64,000 nucleotides of DNA. Source: Actinomycetota bacterium (GTDB taxonomy: Bacteria; Actinomycetota; Acidimicrobiia; Acidimicrobiales; JAJPHE01). Positions 39,493 through 47,301 of this stretch are shown here, in pieces (within the stretch, counting starts at the first letter, position 1; each line of letters begins with the position of its first letter). Under the pieces are notes generated by a model. The model had not been told where the DNA came from. It saw nothing but the letters and a program-made list of their open reading frames with translations, and searched no databases. The position numbers and the translations under genes were made by a program. The stretch lies in NCBI GenBank assembly GCA_027315345.1, contig DAHUYE010000098.1, positions 1 to 64,000 on the forward strand, in the 5' to 3' direction.

Positions 39493-40617
39493 ATGACCAC
39501 CGTGGGGGAAGAGGTGCCGGTCGAGTACACCGCCGACGAGTTGCTGGCGTCGCACCCGGGGACGGAGCCCCTGATCGTCGGGGGGGTCCGGTGTCACGGC
39601 GGATTCGATCAGGACGGCGCCTACGTTCCGCCCCGGACGCTCAACCGGGTCCCGGCCATCCGGGCCTGGCAGGCCAAGCGCCTGGCCGAGACCGGCACCC
39701 CCATCCTCGACGTTCCCTTGGAGACCTGGCCCGAGCACTACCCCAATCTGGGCCAGGCCCGCTTCCTGCTCGAGCAGGGGGTCAGCCAGCCCCTGGTCTC
39801 CACCCTGACCCGGATCGGCACCGTGGAGGGCTTCGGCGCCGCCATCCGCCACGTCCCTCTGCCCGACCTGCCGCGCTGCTTCGATGAGGACATCGAGGGC
39901 ACGGCCCTGGCCCACCTCGGCCAGGGCCTGTACGAGGCCCACGCCCGGGACGAAGCCGGGTTCGAGGCGGCCGCCGGCCATCAGCAGATGTGGTTCGCGG
40001 CCCGGGACATCGCCTTCGAGGGACCCGTGGATGAGGTGGCCGTCCAGGGCATCCTGGCCCGCATGGGCTTCGGAAACCGCGGCTCGGCCGACCCGGCCGA
40101 AGCCCGTCGCCAGGCCATAGCCGCCCGGATCCTGCCCGCCGACGTCCCCTACGACCTCGAGGCCGTCATCAACTTCATGGCCCGGGTCCTGCTCATCGAG
40201 ATATCGGCCTTCCACACCTTCGCCTGGGCCGAGTCACTGCTGAGCGACACCGCCCTGGTGGCCGGGGAGGGTGACGCCGCCCGCATCGTCTCCTACATCC
40301 GCCAGGACGAGACCCCCCATGTCGAGTACCTCAAGACGGCGCTGTCCGAGATGCGGGACCGGACCTTCGTGGGGGAGTCGGGCCGGCGCTATCCCGGCAC
40401 CGAGATGGTGGGGCCCCTGTGGGAGGCCGCCCTGGCCCAGTCACTGGGCGCCGGGCGCCAGCAGAGCCTGGCGGCGCTGCTCAACGAGGTCACCTTGGCC
40501 CTGTCCGAGCGGTCCGACGGGGCTGACATCCTCGAGCAGTTCCACGCCCTGGGGTCGGTACGGCCCGCCCCGGATGGCAGCTGGGCCAAGACCACGGGTG
40601 AACCACTGACCTATTGA
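39493..40617 (+). CDS. Ferritin-like (putative di-iron) protein of unknown function
   Basis: A 374-aa protein not assignable to a named family. Four helical segments carry Glu/His pairs suited to a di-iron centre: DEDIEGTALAHLG (about 130), DEAGFEAAAGHQQMW (about 152), LLIEISAFHTFAWAE (about 232) and RQDETPHVEYLKTAL (about 269, ExxH). This resembles ferritin-like oxygenases/oxidases. The ATG at 39493 is preferred to a TTG at 39487. It follows the luciferase-like gene and precedes the dcw cluster promoter. Function is a guess from metal-ligand spacing. Confidence 0.6.
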   Translation: MTTVGEEVPVEYTADELLASHPGTEPLIVGGVRCHGGFDQDGAYVPPRTLNRVPAIRAWQAKRLAETGTPILDVPLETWPEHYPNLGQARFLLEQGVSQPLVSTLTRIGTVEGFGAAIRHVPLPDLPRCFDEDIEGTALAHLGQGLYEAHARDEAGFEAAAGHQQMWFAARDIAFEGPVDEVAVQGILARMGFGNRGSADPAEARRQAIAARILPADVPYDLEAVINFMARVLLIEISAFHTFAWAESLLSDTALVAGEGDAARIVSYIRQDETPHVEYLKTALSEMRDRTFVGESGRRYPGTEMVGPLWEAALAQSLGAGRQQSLAALLNEVTLALSERSDGADILEQFHALGSVRPAPDGSWAKTTGEPLTY

Positions 40618-40888
40618 GCACCCGCCCCCGGGCGGATGCGAAGTGGATCCGAACCCCGCCGCCGGGGCGGGTCGGGCCTCCCTACGGGGGCCGGATTCGG
40701 CGCGCCCGGCCTGTAGCCGGCGTCTCCGCCTGTCCCGGTTTGGGGGCTTGGTCCTCTTCTGAGAGTGAAAAGACGGCCGCCGCGGGCCTTCAGTGGTTGA
40801 CCGGTGGGGGGATGGGGCGTAGGGTGGATCAAGGTGGTGCGAAAGGGAGGGGCCCAGAGCACCGCTGGGAGCAGGGTGGTTTTGTCAG
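40618..40888. other. Intergenic region before mraZ
   Basis: A 271-nt gap. The first 100 nt hold GC-rich inverted repeats, including CCCGCC/GGCGGG near 40657-40673, that may terminate the upstream gene. The second half carries the mraZ promoter. No ORF with coding character was seen. Confidence 0.45.
40797..40825 (+). promoter_or_regulatory. Promoter of the mraZ/dcw operon (TTGACC-N17-TAGGGT)
   Basis: TTGACC (40797-40802) and TAGGGT (40820-40825) are separated by exactly 17 nt, giving a leader of about 57 nt. The spacer contains two TGGGG elements (40805, 40813), with TGG again at 40825 and 40835. MraZ is known to bind repeated TGGGN at its own promoter, usually with 10-nt period; the spacing here is irregular (8, 12, 10), so MraZ binding is possible rather than shown. 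Confidence 0.7.
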
Positions 40889-41326
40889 GTGGCGAGCTTC
40901 TTCGGCCAGTACGAGCATTCGATCGACCCCAAGGGCCGGTTGATCCTGCCGGCCAAGTTCCGGTCCCAGTTCGACGTCGACGGCTCGGTGGGCTTTCTCA
41001 GCCAGCACACCGAGGGCTGCCTGGCGCTCTACACCCCGGACGAGTTCGACATCCGCATGGCCCAGATGCGGGAGCTGGCCCAGCGGGGTCCGGCCGAGCG
41101 CAACATGGTCCGTTTCTGGTCCTCGGGAACGGCCCAGGTCGAGATCGACAAGCAGGGTCGCATGGCCCTGCCCAACAACCTGCGGGAGTACGCCCAGCTG
41201 ATTCCCGAAGGGCCTGTCCTGGTGGTCGGCGCCATCGAGCGGGTCGAACTGTGGAATCCGGACCGGTGGGAGGAGAAGGTCGGCCCGGAGGAGGAGCGTC
41301 TGATTCAAGGAGGGGTGACCGCCTAG
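40889..41326 (+). CDS. mraZ: Transcriptional regulator MraZ
   Basis: An AbrB-fold, ring-forming DNA-binding protein that represses the dcw cluster. Two SpoVT/AbrB-like halves are visible: FGQYEHSIDPKGRLILPAKFR and the second repeat AQVEIDKQGRMALPNNLREYA, each with the DxxGR motif. Length is 145 aa. GTG start with a weak RBS. It is first in the cluster, 125 nt before rsmH, with a structured RNA between. Confidence 0.96.
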   Translation: MASFFGQYEHSIDPKGRLILPAKFRSQFDVDGSVGFLSQHTEGCLALYTPDEFDIRMAQMRELAQRGPAERNMVRFWSSGTAQVEIDKQGRMALPNNLREYAQLIPEGPVLVVGAIERVELWNPDRWEEKVGPEEERLIQGGVTA

Positions 41327-41335
41327 GGGTATCGA

Positions 41336-41461
41336 CCTGGTCCCTGTGCAGCCTCTCGACCGGCAAGGTGGGAGTTCCCTACTCCGCCCGCTTCCATCTT
41401 GGCCAGCCGGGGAGACATCCGGCTGGCTCCGTGCCGGTCGAGAGGCTGCAGATGGACCAGG
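41336..41461 (+). ncRNA. Candidate cis-regulatory RNA: long-stem multibranch element that occludes the rsmH start
   Basis: Segments 41336-41365 and 41432-41461 form a 30-position stem with 28 Watson-Crick pairs and two mismatches (41346/41451, 41344/41453); 19 pairs are uninterrupted. Inside are a perfect 9-bp hairpin (41402-41410 with 41419-41427, 8-nt loop GGAGACAT) and a small GGAG/CTCC hairpin (41371-41374 with 41382-41385, loop TTCCCTA). The 3' arm contains the rsmH Shine-Dalgarno (GAGAGG, 41440-41445) and the ATG (41452-41454), so folding should block translation. It begins 10 nt after the mraZ stop. An actinobacterial mraW leader motif has been described; identity with this fold is untested. 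Confidence 0.8.
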
Positions 41462-42417
41462 ACTTCAGGCATGAACCTGTCATGGTCACGGAGGTCCTGG
41501 ACCTCCTCGGCCCCCTGCCTCCGGGCTGGGTGATCGATGCCACCGTGGGCGGGGGCGGACACGCCGCCGCCGTGCTGGAGGCCCATCCTCACCTGTCCGT
41601 GCTGGGTCTGGACCGGGACGGCGCCGCCGTGGCCGCCGCCTCCCGGCGACTGGCGCCCTACGGCCCCCGGGCCCAGGTGGTCGGGGCCCGCTTCGATCGC
41701 CTGGCCCTCGAAGCGGAGAAGCTCCGCCGGCAGACCGGCTCCGATGTGGTCGGCGTGCTCTTCGACCTGGGCGTCAGCTCGGTCCAGATCGACCGCCCGG
41801 AGCGGGGCTTCTCCTACCGGAGCGCCGGTCCGCTCGATATGCGGATGGACCCGTCCTCGGGGATGACGGCCGCCGACGTGGTCAACGGCTACGAGGAGGC
41901 CGAACTGGCCCGGATCTTCCGGGACAACGGTGAGACCCGTTGGGCGGGCCGGATGGCGCGGGCCATCGTGGCCGCCCGGCCCCTGTCCGACACCGCTGCC
42001 CTGGCCGAGGCCGTGGCCGGCTCCGTGCCCGCCCCGGCCCGGCGCCGGGGACATCCCGCCGCCCGGGTCTTCCAGGCCCTGCGCATCGAGGTAAACGCCG
42101 AGCTCGAGGTGCTCTCGGCCACCCTGGACCAGGTCCCCGGCGTTCTGCCTCGGGCGGGCCGTGCCCTGGTGCTGGCCTACCACTCGGGTGAGGACCGCAT
42201 GGTCAAAGACCGCTTCCGCAGCTGGTCCGGGGGGGCTTGTACCTGTCCTCCCGGCCTGCCCTGCGCCTGTGGGGCGCCGCGGTTCGCCCGGCTCCTAGGC
42301 CGGGGCGCCCGCCAGGCCGGCGCCGAGGAGTTGGCCGCCAACCCCCGGGCGTCGGCGGCCCGCCTCCGGGCCGTTGAGATGGTGGAGATGGTTCCCGACC
42401 CTGAGGATCAATCGTGA
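41452..42417 (+). CDS. rsmH: 16S rRNA m4C1402 methyltransferase RsmH (MraW)
   Basis: Methylates N4 of C1402 in 16S rRNA. The 321-aa protein starts MDQDFRHEPVMVTEVLDLL and carries DATVGGGGHAAAVLE (SAM motif I), FDLGVSSVQIDRPERGFSYR and PLDMRMD, with the helical insert and C-terminal ILRPGG-equivalent VLPRAGRALVLAYHSGED. Start ATG 41452 has GAGAGG upstream; the frame is open much further upstream through mraZ but without homology. A Cys-rich CTCPPGLPCACG segment near the end is common in actinobacterial RsmH. ftsL overlaps by GTGA. Confidence 0.96.
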   Translation: MDQDFRHEPVMVTEVLDLLGPLPPGWVIDATVGGGGHAAAVLEAHPHLSVLGLDRDGAAVAAASRRLAPYGPRAQVVGARFDRLALEAEKLRRQTGSDVVGVLFDLGVSSVQIDRPERGFSYRSAGPLDMRMDPSSGMTAADVVNGYEEAELARIFRDNGETRWAGRMARAIVAARPLSDTAALAEAVAGSVPAPARRRGHPAARVFQALRIEVNAELEVLSATLDQVPGVLPRAGRALVLAYHSGEDRMVKDRFRSWSGGACTCPPGLPCACGAPRFARLLGRGARQAGAEELAANPRASAARLRAVEMVEMVPDPEDQS

Positions 42418-42950
42418 CGGCCACCCAGCGGCCCACCCGGGCCAGCCTCCAGTCGGCGGCCTTGGCCGCCCCCCGCCCCGCCCCTCGGCAGTCGCCCCGG
42501 CCCACGCCCCTGCGGGTGGTGGCGCCGGGGGAGCGGACCCCCCAGGCCCGCCTCCGCCGCCGCCGGCTCACCGTCTTCGGGCTGGCCGCCCTGGCCGTTC
42601 TCGGGCTCTTCGGCCTGGTAGCCGAGCACACCGTGCTGGCCCAGCAGCAGTTCCGGCTGGCCAGCCTGCAGAGCCAGGCCGCCGCCGAGCAGGCCCAGAA
42701 CCAGGCCCTGCAGCTCCAGGTGGCCCAACTCCAGTCACCGTCCCGCATCGTCTCCGAGGCCCGCACCAAGCTCGGCATGGTTCCGCCCGCCGGCATCACC
42801 TACCTGGTCCCGGGACAGAAGGGCGCCAAGGTCAAAGGGCAGCCGACCCCGGCGCCGCCGCCCTCACATACCTCCTCCTCCTCCTCCTCCTCCTCCTCCT
42901 CCTCGTCCTCCTCGTCCTCGTCCTCCTCGTCGGCCTCAGCGGCCCCGTGA
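42414..42950 (+). CDS. ftsL: FtsL-like divisome protein with poly-serine tail
   Basis: A 178-aa bitopic protein placed where ftsL is found in dcw clusters. It has a basic, Pro-rich cytoplasmic N-terminus (1-50), one membrane helix (about 52-72, LTVFGLAALAVLGLFGLVA), a coiled coil rich in Gln/Ala/Leu (about 75-105) and the RIVSEARTKLGMVPP segment typical of FtsL/DivIC ends. Unusually it ends with 20 consecutive serines encoded by TCC/TCG codons. GTG start and stop overlap rsmH and ftsI (GTGA each). Sequence identity of FtsL is low generally, so synteny carries the call. Confidence 0.85.
   Translation: MTATQRPTRASLQSAALAAPRPAPRQSPRPTPLRVVAPGERTPQARLRRRRLTVFGLAALAVLGLFGLVAEHTVLAQQQFRLASLQSQAAAEQAQNQALQLQVAQLQSPSRIVSEARTKLGMVPPAGITYLVPGQKGAKVKGQPTPAPPPSHTSSSSSSSSSSSSSSSSSSSSASAAP
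42873..42932 (+). repeat. Trinucleotide (TCC/TCG) microsatellite encoding 20 Ser in ftsL
   Basis: Ten uninterrupted TCC codons are followed by ten mixed TCC/TCG codons. Slippage in steps of three would vary tail length without frameshift. Confidence 0.9.
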
Positions 42951-44821
42951 CGCCGCCGCCCGTCGCCCCCCGGCCCCGCGTCCGGTGGGCTCCCGGGCCG
43001 GCTCTGACCGGCGTCCCGGTGCGGCGGCTGGGGGTCATGACCCTGGCCATCTGCGTCATGTTCGTGGCCGTGGTGGCCCGGCTGGTGATGATCCAGCAGG
43101 TCCACGGGGCCGGATACGCCGCCTACGGTGTGTCCGAGCGCACCCGGGCCGTGAGCATCACGGCCGAACGGGGCTCGATAGTCGACCGGAGCGGAAACGT
43201 GCTGGCCATGTCGGTCACCCTCACGACCATCTACGCAGACCCCCACCAGGTGACCGACCCCCGTCTGGAGGCATCCGAGCTGGCCCCCGTCCTTCAGCTG
43301 CCTGAGGCTCGGATCGAGGCTGAGCTCAGCGCCGACTCCGGCTTCGAGTATCTGGCTCACTCCGTTTCCGATGCCGAAGCCGCCGCGGTGGAGAAGCTGA
43401 ACCTGCCCGGTATCGCCACCGAGCCCGAGTCCAAGCGTTTCGATCCGGATGGCGGCCTGGCTGCTTCGGTGCTGGGGGGAGTCGACTACGCCGGCCTCGG
43501 TTCTTCCGGGATCGAGTACCAGTACAACGCCAAGCTGGCGGGCAAGCCCGGCCTGCAGCGCCTGCAGGAGGGCCTGGGGGGCCAGGCCATCCCCGGCACC
43601 TCCCGGGCCATCATCCCGGCCGTGCCCGGCCAGAGCCTGGAGCTGACCCTCGACAGCGCCATCCAGTACGAGGCCGAGTCCGTGCTGGGTCAGGAAATCG
43701 TCTCCTCCCACGCCCTGGGCGGCACCGCGGTGATCATGCAGTCCAAGACCGGACAGATCCTGGCCATGGCCAACCTGGTGGCCGACGCCAAGAGCCCGAA
43801 CGGGGTGGACCCGGCCCCTTCCAACACCGCCGTCACCCAGGTCTACGAGCCCGGATCGGTGATGAAGGGCATCACCATGTCCGCTGCCCTGCAGAGCGGG
43901 GTGGTGGTTCCCTCCACCCGCTTCGTGGTGCCCTACAGCGTCAACCTGGATGGTTCGGTCATCCATGATGCCGACATGCACCCGGTCGAGTACTGGTCGA
44001 TCCCCGACATCCTCGCCTACTCGTCCAACGTGGGAACCCTGCATGTGTCCCAGTTGCTCGGGTCGGCCCGTATCTATCAGTACATGCGGGCCTTCGGGCT
44101 GGGGTCGAGGACGGCTCTGAACTGGCCGGGCGAATCCGAGGGCATCCTGCCTCCCCCCAGCATCTGGTCGGGTACCTCCATCGGGACCATTCCGATCGGC
44201 CAGGGCGTGGCCGCCACACCCATGCAGATCCTCGACGTCTACAACACCATCGCCAATGGGGGGCTCTACGTTTCCCCTTCCTTGGTCAATGGCTGGCTCA
44301 ACTCGGCCGGGGTCCTCAGTCCCAGCCCCGGATTGCCCGGCCACCGGGTGGTGTCGGCTCAGACGGCCAGGCAGATGACGGCAATGTTGGAAGGAGTGGT
44401 CAAATCCGGAACGGGCACCGCCGCCGCCATCAACGGTTATGACGTGGCCGGAAAGACGGGAACGGCCCAGAAGCCGAACCCCACCAGCGGGGGCTACCTG
44501 TCCGGGCAATACATGGCTTCCTTCGTCGGCTTCGCTCCGGCCGAGGATCCCCAACTCACCGCCATCGTGGTGCTCGACCGGCCGACTCCGGTCTTCTATG
44601 GCGGCAGCGTGGCCGCACCGGTGTTCTCCCGGATCATGGCCTACGCCATGCGCAGCCTTCAGATCCCCCCGCCCGCCCACGAGGATCTGGGCTGGGACGT
44701 GCCCCAGGTGGATGCCAGCGCGGCGGCGGCGGGCAGTGACAACGGCCCAGCCCAGAAGGTCCTGCCGGTCACCCCGCCGCCGGCTTCGGCCCGCTCCAGC
44801 GCCGGCTCCCGCCGGCCCTGA
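42947..44821 (+). CDS. ftsI: Division-specific transpeptidase FtsI (PBP3, class B)
   Basis: A class B penicillin-binding protein, 624 aa, that cross-links septal peptidoglycan with FtsW. It has a basic cytoplasmic N-terminus, one membrane helix (about 30-47), a PBP dimerisation domain (ERGSIVDRSGNVLAMS) and a transpeptidase domain with SxxK (EPGSVMKG, near 304), SxN (YSSNVG, near 360) and KTG (AGKTGTAQ, near 503). No PASTA domain. The GTG at 42947 overlaps the ftsL stop; earlier codons in frame belong to the ftsL shadow. The C-terminus is a Pro/Ser/Ala-rich tail. Confidence 0.95.
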   Translation: MTPPPVAPRPRVRWAPGPALTGVPVRRLGVMTLAICVMFVAVVARLVMIQQVHGAGYAAYGVSERTRAVSITAERGSIVDRSGNVLAMSVTLTTIYADPHQVTDPRLEASELAPVLQLPEARIEAELSADSGFEYLAHSVSDAEAAAVEKLNLPGIATEPESKRFDPDGGLAASVLGGVDYAGLGSSGIEYQYNAKLAGKPGLQRLQEGLGGQAIPGTSRAIIPAVPGQSLELTLDSAIQYEAESVLGQEIVSSHALGGTAVIMQSKTGQILAMANLVADAKSPNGVDPAPSNTAVTQVYEPGSVMKGITMSAALQSGVVVPSTRFVVPYSVNLDGSVIHDADMHPVEYWSIPDILAYSSNVGTLHVSQLLGSARIYQYMRAFGLGSRTALNWPGESEGILPPPSIWSGTSIGTIPIGQGVAATPMQILDVYNTIANGGLYVSPSLVNGWLNSAGVLSPSPGLPGHRVVSAQTARQMTAMLEGVVKSGTGTAAAINGYDVAGKTGTAQKPNPTSGGYLSGQYMASFVGFAPAEDPQLTAIVVLDRPTPVFYGGSVAAPVFSRIMAYAMRSLQIPPPAHEDLGWDVPQVDASAAAAGSDNGPAQKVLPVTPPPASARSSAGSRRP

Positions 44822-44836
44822 CCAGGCGGCCCCCCG

Positions 44837-46249
44837 GTGCGCATGGACCGCCTGCTCGTGGGCCTCGAGGTCATCGAGGCCGTGGGCGACCCCAGTTCGG
44901 CGGAAGTTCTGGCTGTCACCGAGGATTCCCGGAAGGTGCAAAGCGGATCGCTCTACTGCTGTGTCACCGGCCTGGTCAGTGACGGCCACGACTACGCCGA
45001 CCAGGCCATCCGCTCCGGGGCCGTGGGCCTGCTGTGTGAGAAGAAGCTGCCCGTCTCCGTTCCCCAGGCGGTGGTGGCCGAGGTCCGCCCGGCCATGGCC
45101 GAGGTGGCCGCCACCTTCCATGGGCGGCCTTCCGAGCATCTGGCCGTTATAGGGGTGACCGGGACCAACGGTAAGACCACCGTCACCCATATGCTGCGCG
45201 CCGTGTTGGAAGCCCACGGATGGCCGACCGGGCTGTTCGGGACCCTGAGTGGGACGCGCACCACCGCCTCCGCCCCCGACTTGCAGGAGGCACTGGCCAC
45301 CTCCCTGCGGGACGGTTGTCAGGCCGTGGCCATGGAGGTTTCATCCCACGCCCTGACCCAGCACCGGGTGGACGCCGTGCGCTTCGCCGCCGCCGTGTTC
45401 ACCAACCTGAGTCAGGATCATCTCGACTACCACGGGACCATGGAGGCCTACTTCCAGGCCAAGGCCGGCCTGTTCCAGTCCGGTCAGGCCGCCGTGTCCG
45501 TCATCAACATCTCCGGGCCCTGGGGCCGCCGGCTGGCCGCCATGGCCTCCGGTGCGGTCCTCACTTATTCCGTCGAGGATGCCCGAAACGTGGAGTCGGG
45601 CCTGGACGGCAGCCGGTTCACATGGCGCTCCCAGCCGGTCTCGCTTCCTCTGGGAGGGTCGTTCAACATCGAGAACGCCCTGGCCGCCGCCACCACCGCC
45701 TCGGCCCTGGGGGTGGCCGATGAGACGATCGCGGCCGGTCTGTCGGCGCTGGCTCCGGTCCGGGGCCGCATGGAACACATCCGGGCCGGCCAGGACTTCG
45801 AGGTGGTGGTCGACTTCGCCCACACCCCGGAGGGGCTGGAGCGCATCCTGGCCTCCGCCCGCTCGGGGTCGGGCCGGGTGGTGGTGGTCTTCGGCTGCGG
45901 CGGAAACCGGGACCGCTCCAAGCGGCCGCTGATGGGCGCCGTCGCCTCCAAACTGGCCGATCTGGCCGTGCTCACCAGTGACAACCCCCGGGACGAGGAT
46001 GCGCTGGAGATAATCCAACAGATACGCGCCGGCATGGACGGCCCGGCCGAGGTGGCGGTGGACCCCGACCGGGCTTCGGCCATCGCCCTCGCCTTGAACC
46101 GGGCCGGGCCGGGAGACGTCGTCATCGTGGCCGGAAAGGGCCATGAGACCGGTCAGGAGACAGCCGGGGTGGTGCGGGCCTTCGATGACGCCGCCGTGGT
46201 GAGGGAGTGGCTGGAGCAGGGCGGGGAGCACCGAGGGGAAAGCCGGTGA
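44837..46249 (+). CDS. murE: UDP-MurNAc-tripeptide synthetase MurE (meso-DAP-adding)
   Basis: Adds the third peptide residue to UDP-MurNAc-L-Ala-D-Glu. The 470-aa protein has GVTGTNGKTTVTHML (P-loop, about 106), SSHALTQHRVDAVRF, the carbamylated-lysine region YFQAKAGLF, and DNPRDEDALEI (about 382). The DNPR motif specifies meso-diaminopimelate rather than lysine, agreeing with the dap genes in the window. The GTG at 44837 has AGGCGG 7 nt upstream; an ATG at 44843 is in frame. The next gene is mraY, so murF is missing from its usual place. Confidence 0.95.
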   Translation: MRMDRLLVGLEVIEAVGDPSSAEVLAVTEDSRKVQSGSLYCCVTGLVSDGHDYADQAIRSGAVGLLCEKKLPVSVPQAVVAEVRPAMAEVAATFHGRPSEHLAVIGVTGTNGKTTVTHMLRAVLEAHGWPTGLFGTLSGTRTTASAPDLQEALATSLRDGCQAVAMEVSSHALTQHRVDAVRFAAAVFTNLSQDHLDYHGTMEAYFQAKAGLFQSGQAAVSVINISGPWGRRLAAMASGAVLTYSVEDARNVESGLDGSRFTWRSQPVSLPLGGSFNIENALAAATTASALGVADETIAAGLSALAPVRGRMEHIRAGQDFEVVVDFAHTPEGLERILASARSGSGRVVVVFGCGGNRDRSKRPLMGAVASKLADLAVLTSDNPRDEDALEIIQQIRAGMDGPAEVAVDPDRASAIALALNRAGPGDVVIVAGKGHETGQETAGVVRAFDDAAVVREWLEQGGEHRGESR

Positions 46250-47301
46250 TCGCCATTCTCCTGGCCGGAGGCATTTCCCTGCTGGTCTCGCTCCTGGGTG
46301 CGCCCATCCTGATCCGTTGGCAGCACGTGCATGGGATCGGACAGCAGATCCGGGAGGACGGCCCCCAAGGCCACATCACCCGGGCCGGGACGCCGACCAT
46401 GGGCGGCATCGGGATCGTGGCGGCGGTGGTGGTCGGTTACCTGACGGCCCACCTGGGCCTGCACGGCGTTCGACTCAGCATCGGCACGGTGGTTACGCGC
46501 TCGGGCATCCTGGCCGTGGCGGCGGTGGTGGGCGCCGCCGCCATCGGACTGCTCGATGACTGGATCAGTGTCAGCCGGAAGCGCAACCTGGGCCTCAACA
46601 AGAGATGGAAGTTCGGGCTCCTGCTGGTTTTGGCCCTCTGTTTTGGTATGGCCGCCCTGCACTGGTCGGGCATCAATACCCACCTCTCCTTCACCCGTTA
46701 CAACTACCCCGGAGTCCAACTGGGCCAGTGGGGCTGGCTGCTCCTGGCCGCCCTGGTCATGACCGGCACCACCAACGCTGTCAACTTCACCGACGGCCTC
46801 GACGGCCTGGCCTCGGGGGCGGCCACCTTCGCCTTCTCCACCTTCGTGATAATCGGCTACTGGCAGTTCCGGCACCTTTCCATCTACGGCGTGCACCACA
46901 GCCTGGACCTGGCTCTGGTGGCGGCGGCGCTGGCCGGGTCCTGCACCGGCTTTTTGTGGTGGAACGCCTCCCCGGCCCGGATCTTCATGGGCGATACCGG
47001 GGCCCTGGCCATCGGCGGCGGAATGGCCGCCCTGTCGCTGGAGATGAACCTGCAGCTGCTTCTGCCCGTGGTGGCCGGGTTGTTCGTCCTGGTCGGGCTG
47101 TCGGTGGTCGTCCAGATCCTCAGCTTCCGCCTGTTCCACCGGCGGGTCTTTCGCATGGCTCCGCTGCATCACCACTTCGAACTGGGGGGATGGCCGGAGA
47201 CGACGGTCATCGTGCGGTTCTGGATCCTGGCCGGGATATGCACCGCGCTGTCGCTGGGGATCTTCTACGCCGACTTCCTCCGCTTCGGCCAGGCCGGATG
47301 A
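46246..47301 (+). CDS. mraY: Phospho-MurNAc-pentapeptide translocase MraY
   Basis: Makes lipid I by transferring phospho-MurNAc-pentapeptide to undecaprenyl phosphate. The 351-aa membrane protein (about ten helices) has GTPTMGGIGIV, LLDDWISVSRKRNLGLNKRWKF, NAVNFTDGLDGLASG and the substrate loop RMAPLHHHFELGGWPET. Catalytic Asp residues in LLDDW and NFTDGLDG are intact. GTG start overlaps murE (GTGA) and murD begins at ATGA. Confidence 0.96.
   Translation: MIAILLAGGISLLVSLLGAPILIRWQHVHGIGQQIREDGPQGHITRAGTPTMGGIGIVAAVVVGYLTAHLGLHGVRLSIGTVVTRSGILAVAAVVGAAAIGLLDDWISVSRKRNLGLNKRWKFGLLLVLALCFGMAALHWSGINTHLSFTRYNYPGVQLGQWGWLLLAALVMTGTTNAVNFTDGLDGLASGAATFAFSTFVIIGYWQFRHLSIYGVHHSLDLALVAAALAGSCTGFLWWNASPARIFMGDTGALAIGGGMAALSLEMNLQLLLPVVAGLFVLVGLSVVVQILSFRLFHRRVFRMAPLHHHFELGGWPETTVIVRFWILAGICTALSLGIFYADFLRFGQAG

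Noticed and set aside
40805-40839. Canonical MraZ operator array
   Set aside because: TGG(GG) elements are present, but their spacing is 8, 12 and 10 nt instead of a regular 10, so only a candidate is noted within the promoter entry.
42800-45217. 805-codon minus-strand open frame opposite ftsI
   Set aside because: Shadow of ftsI, with no recognisable domain.
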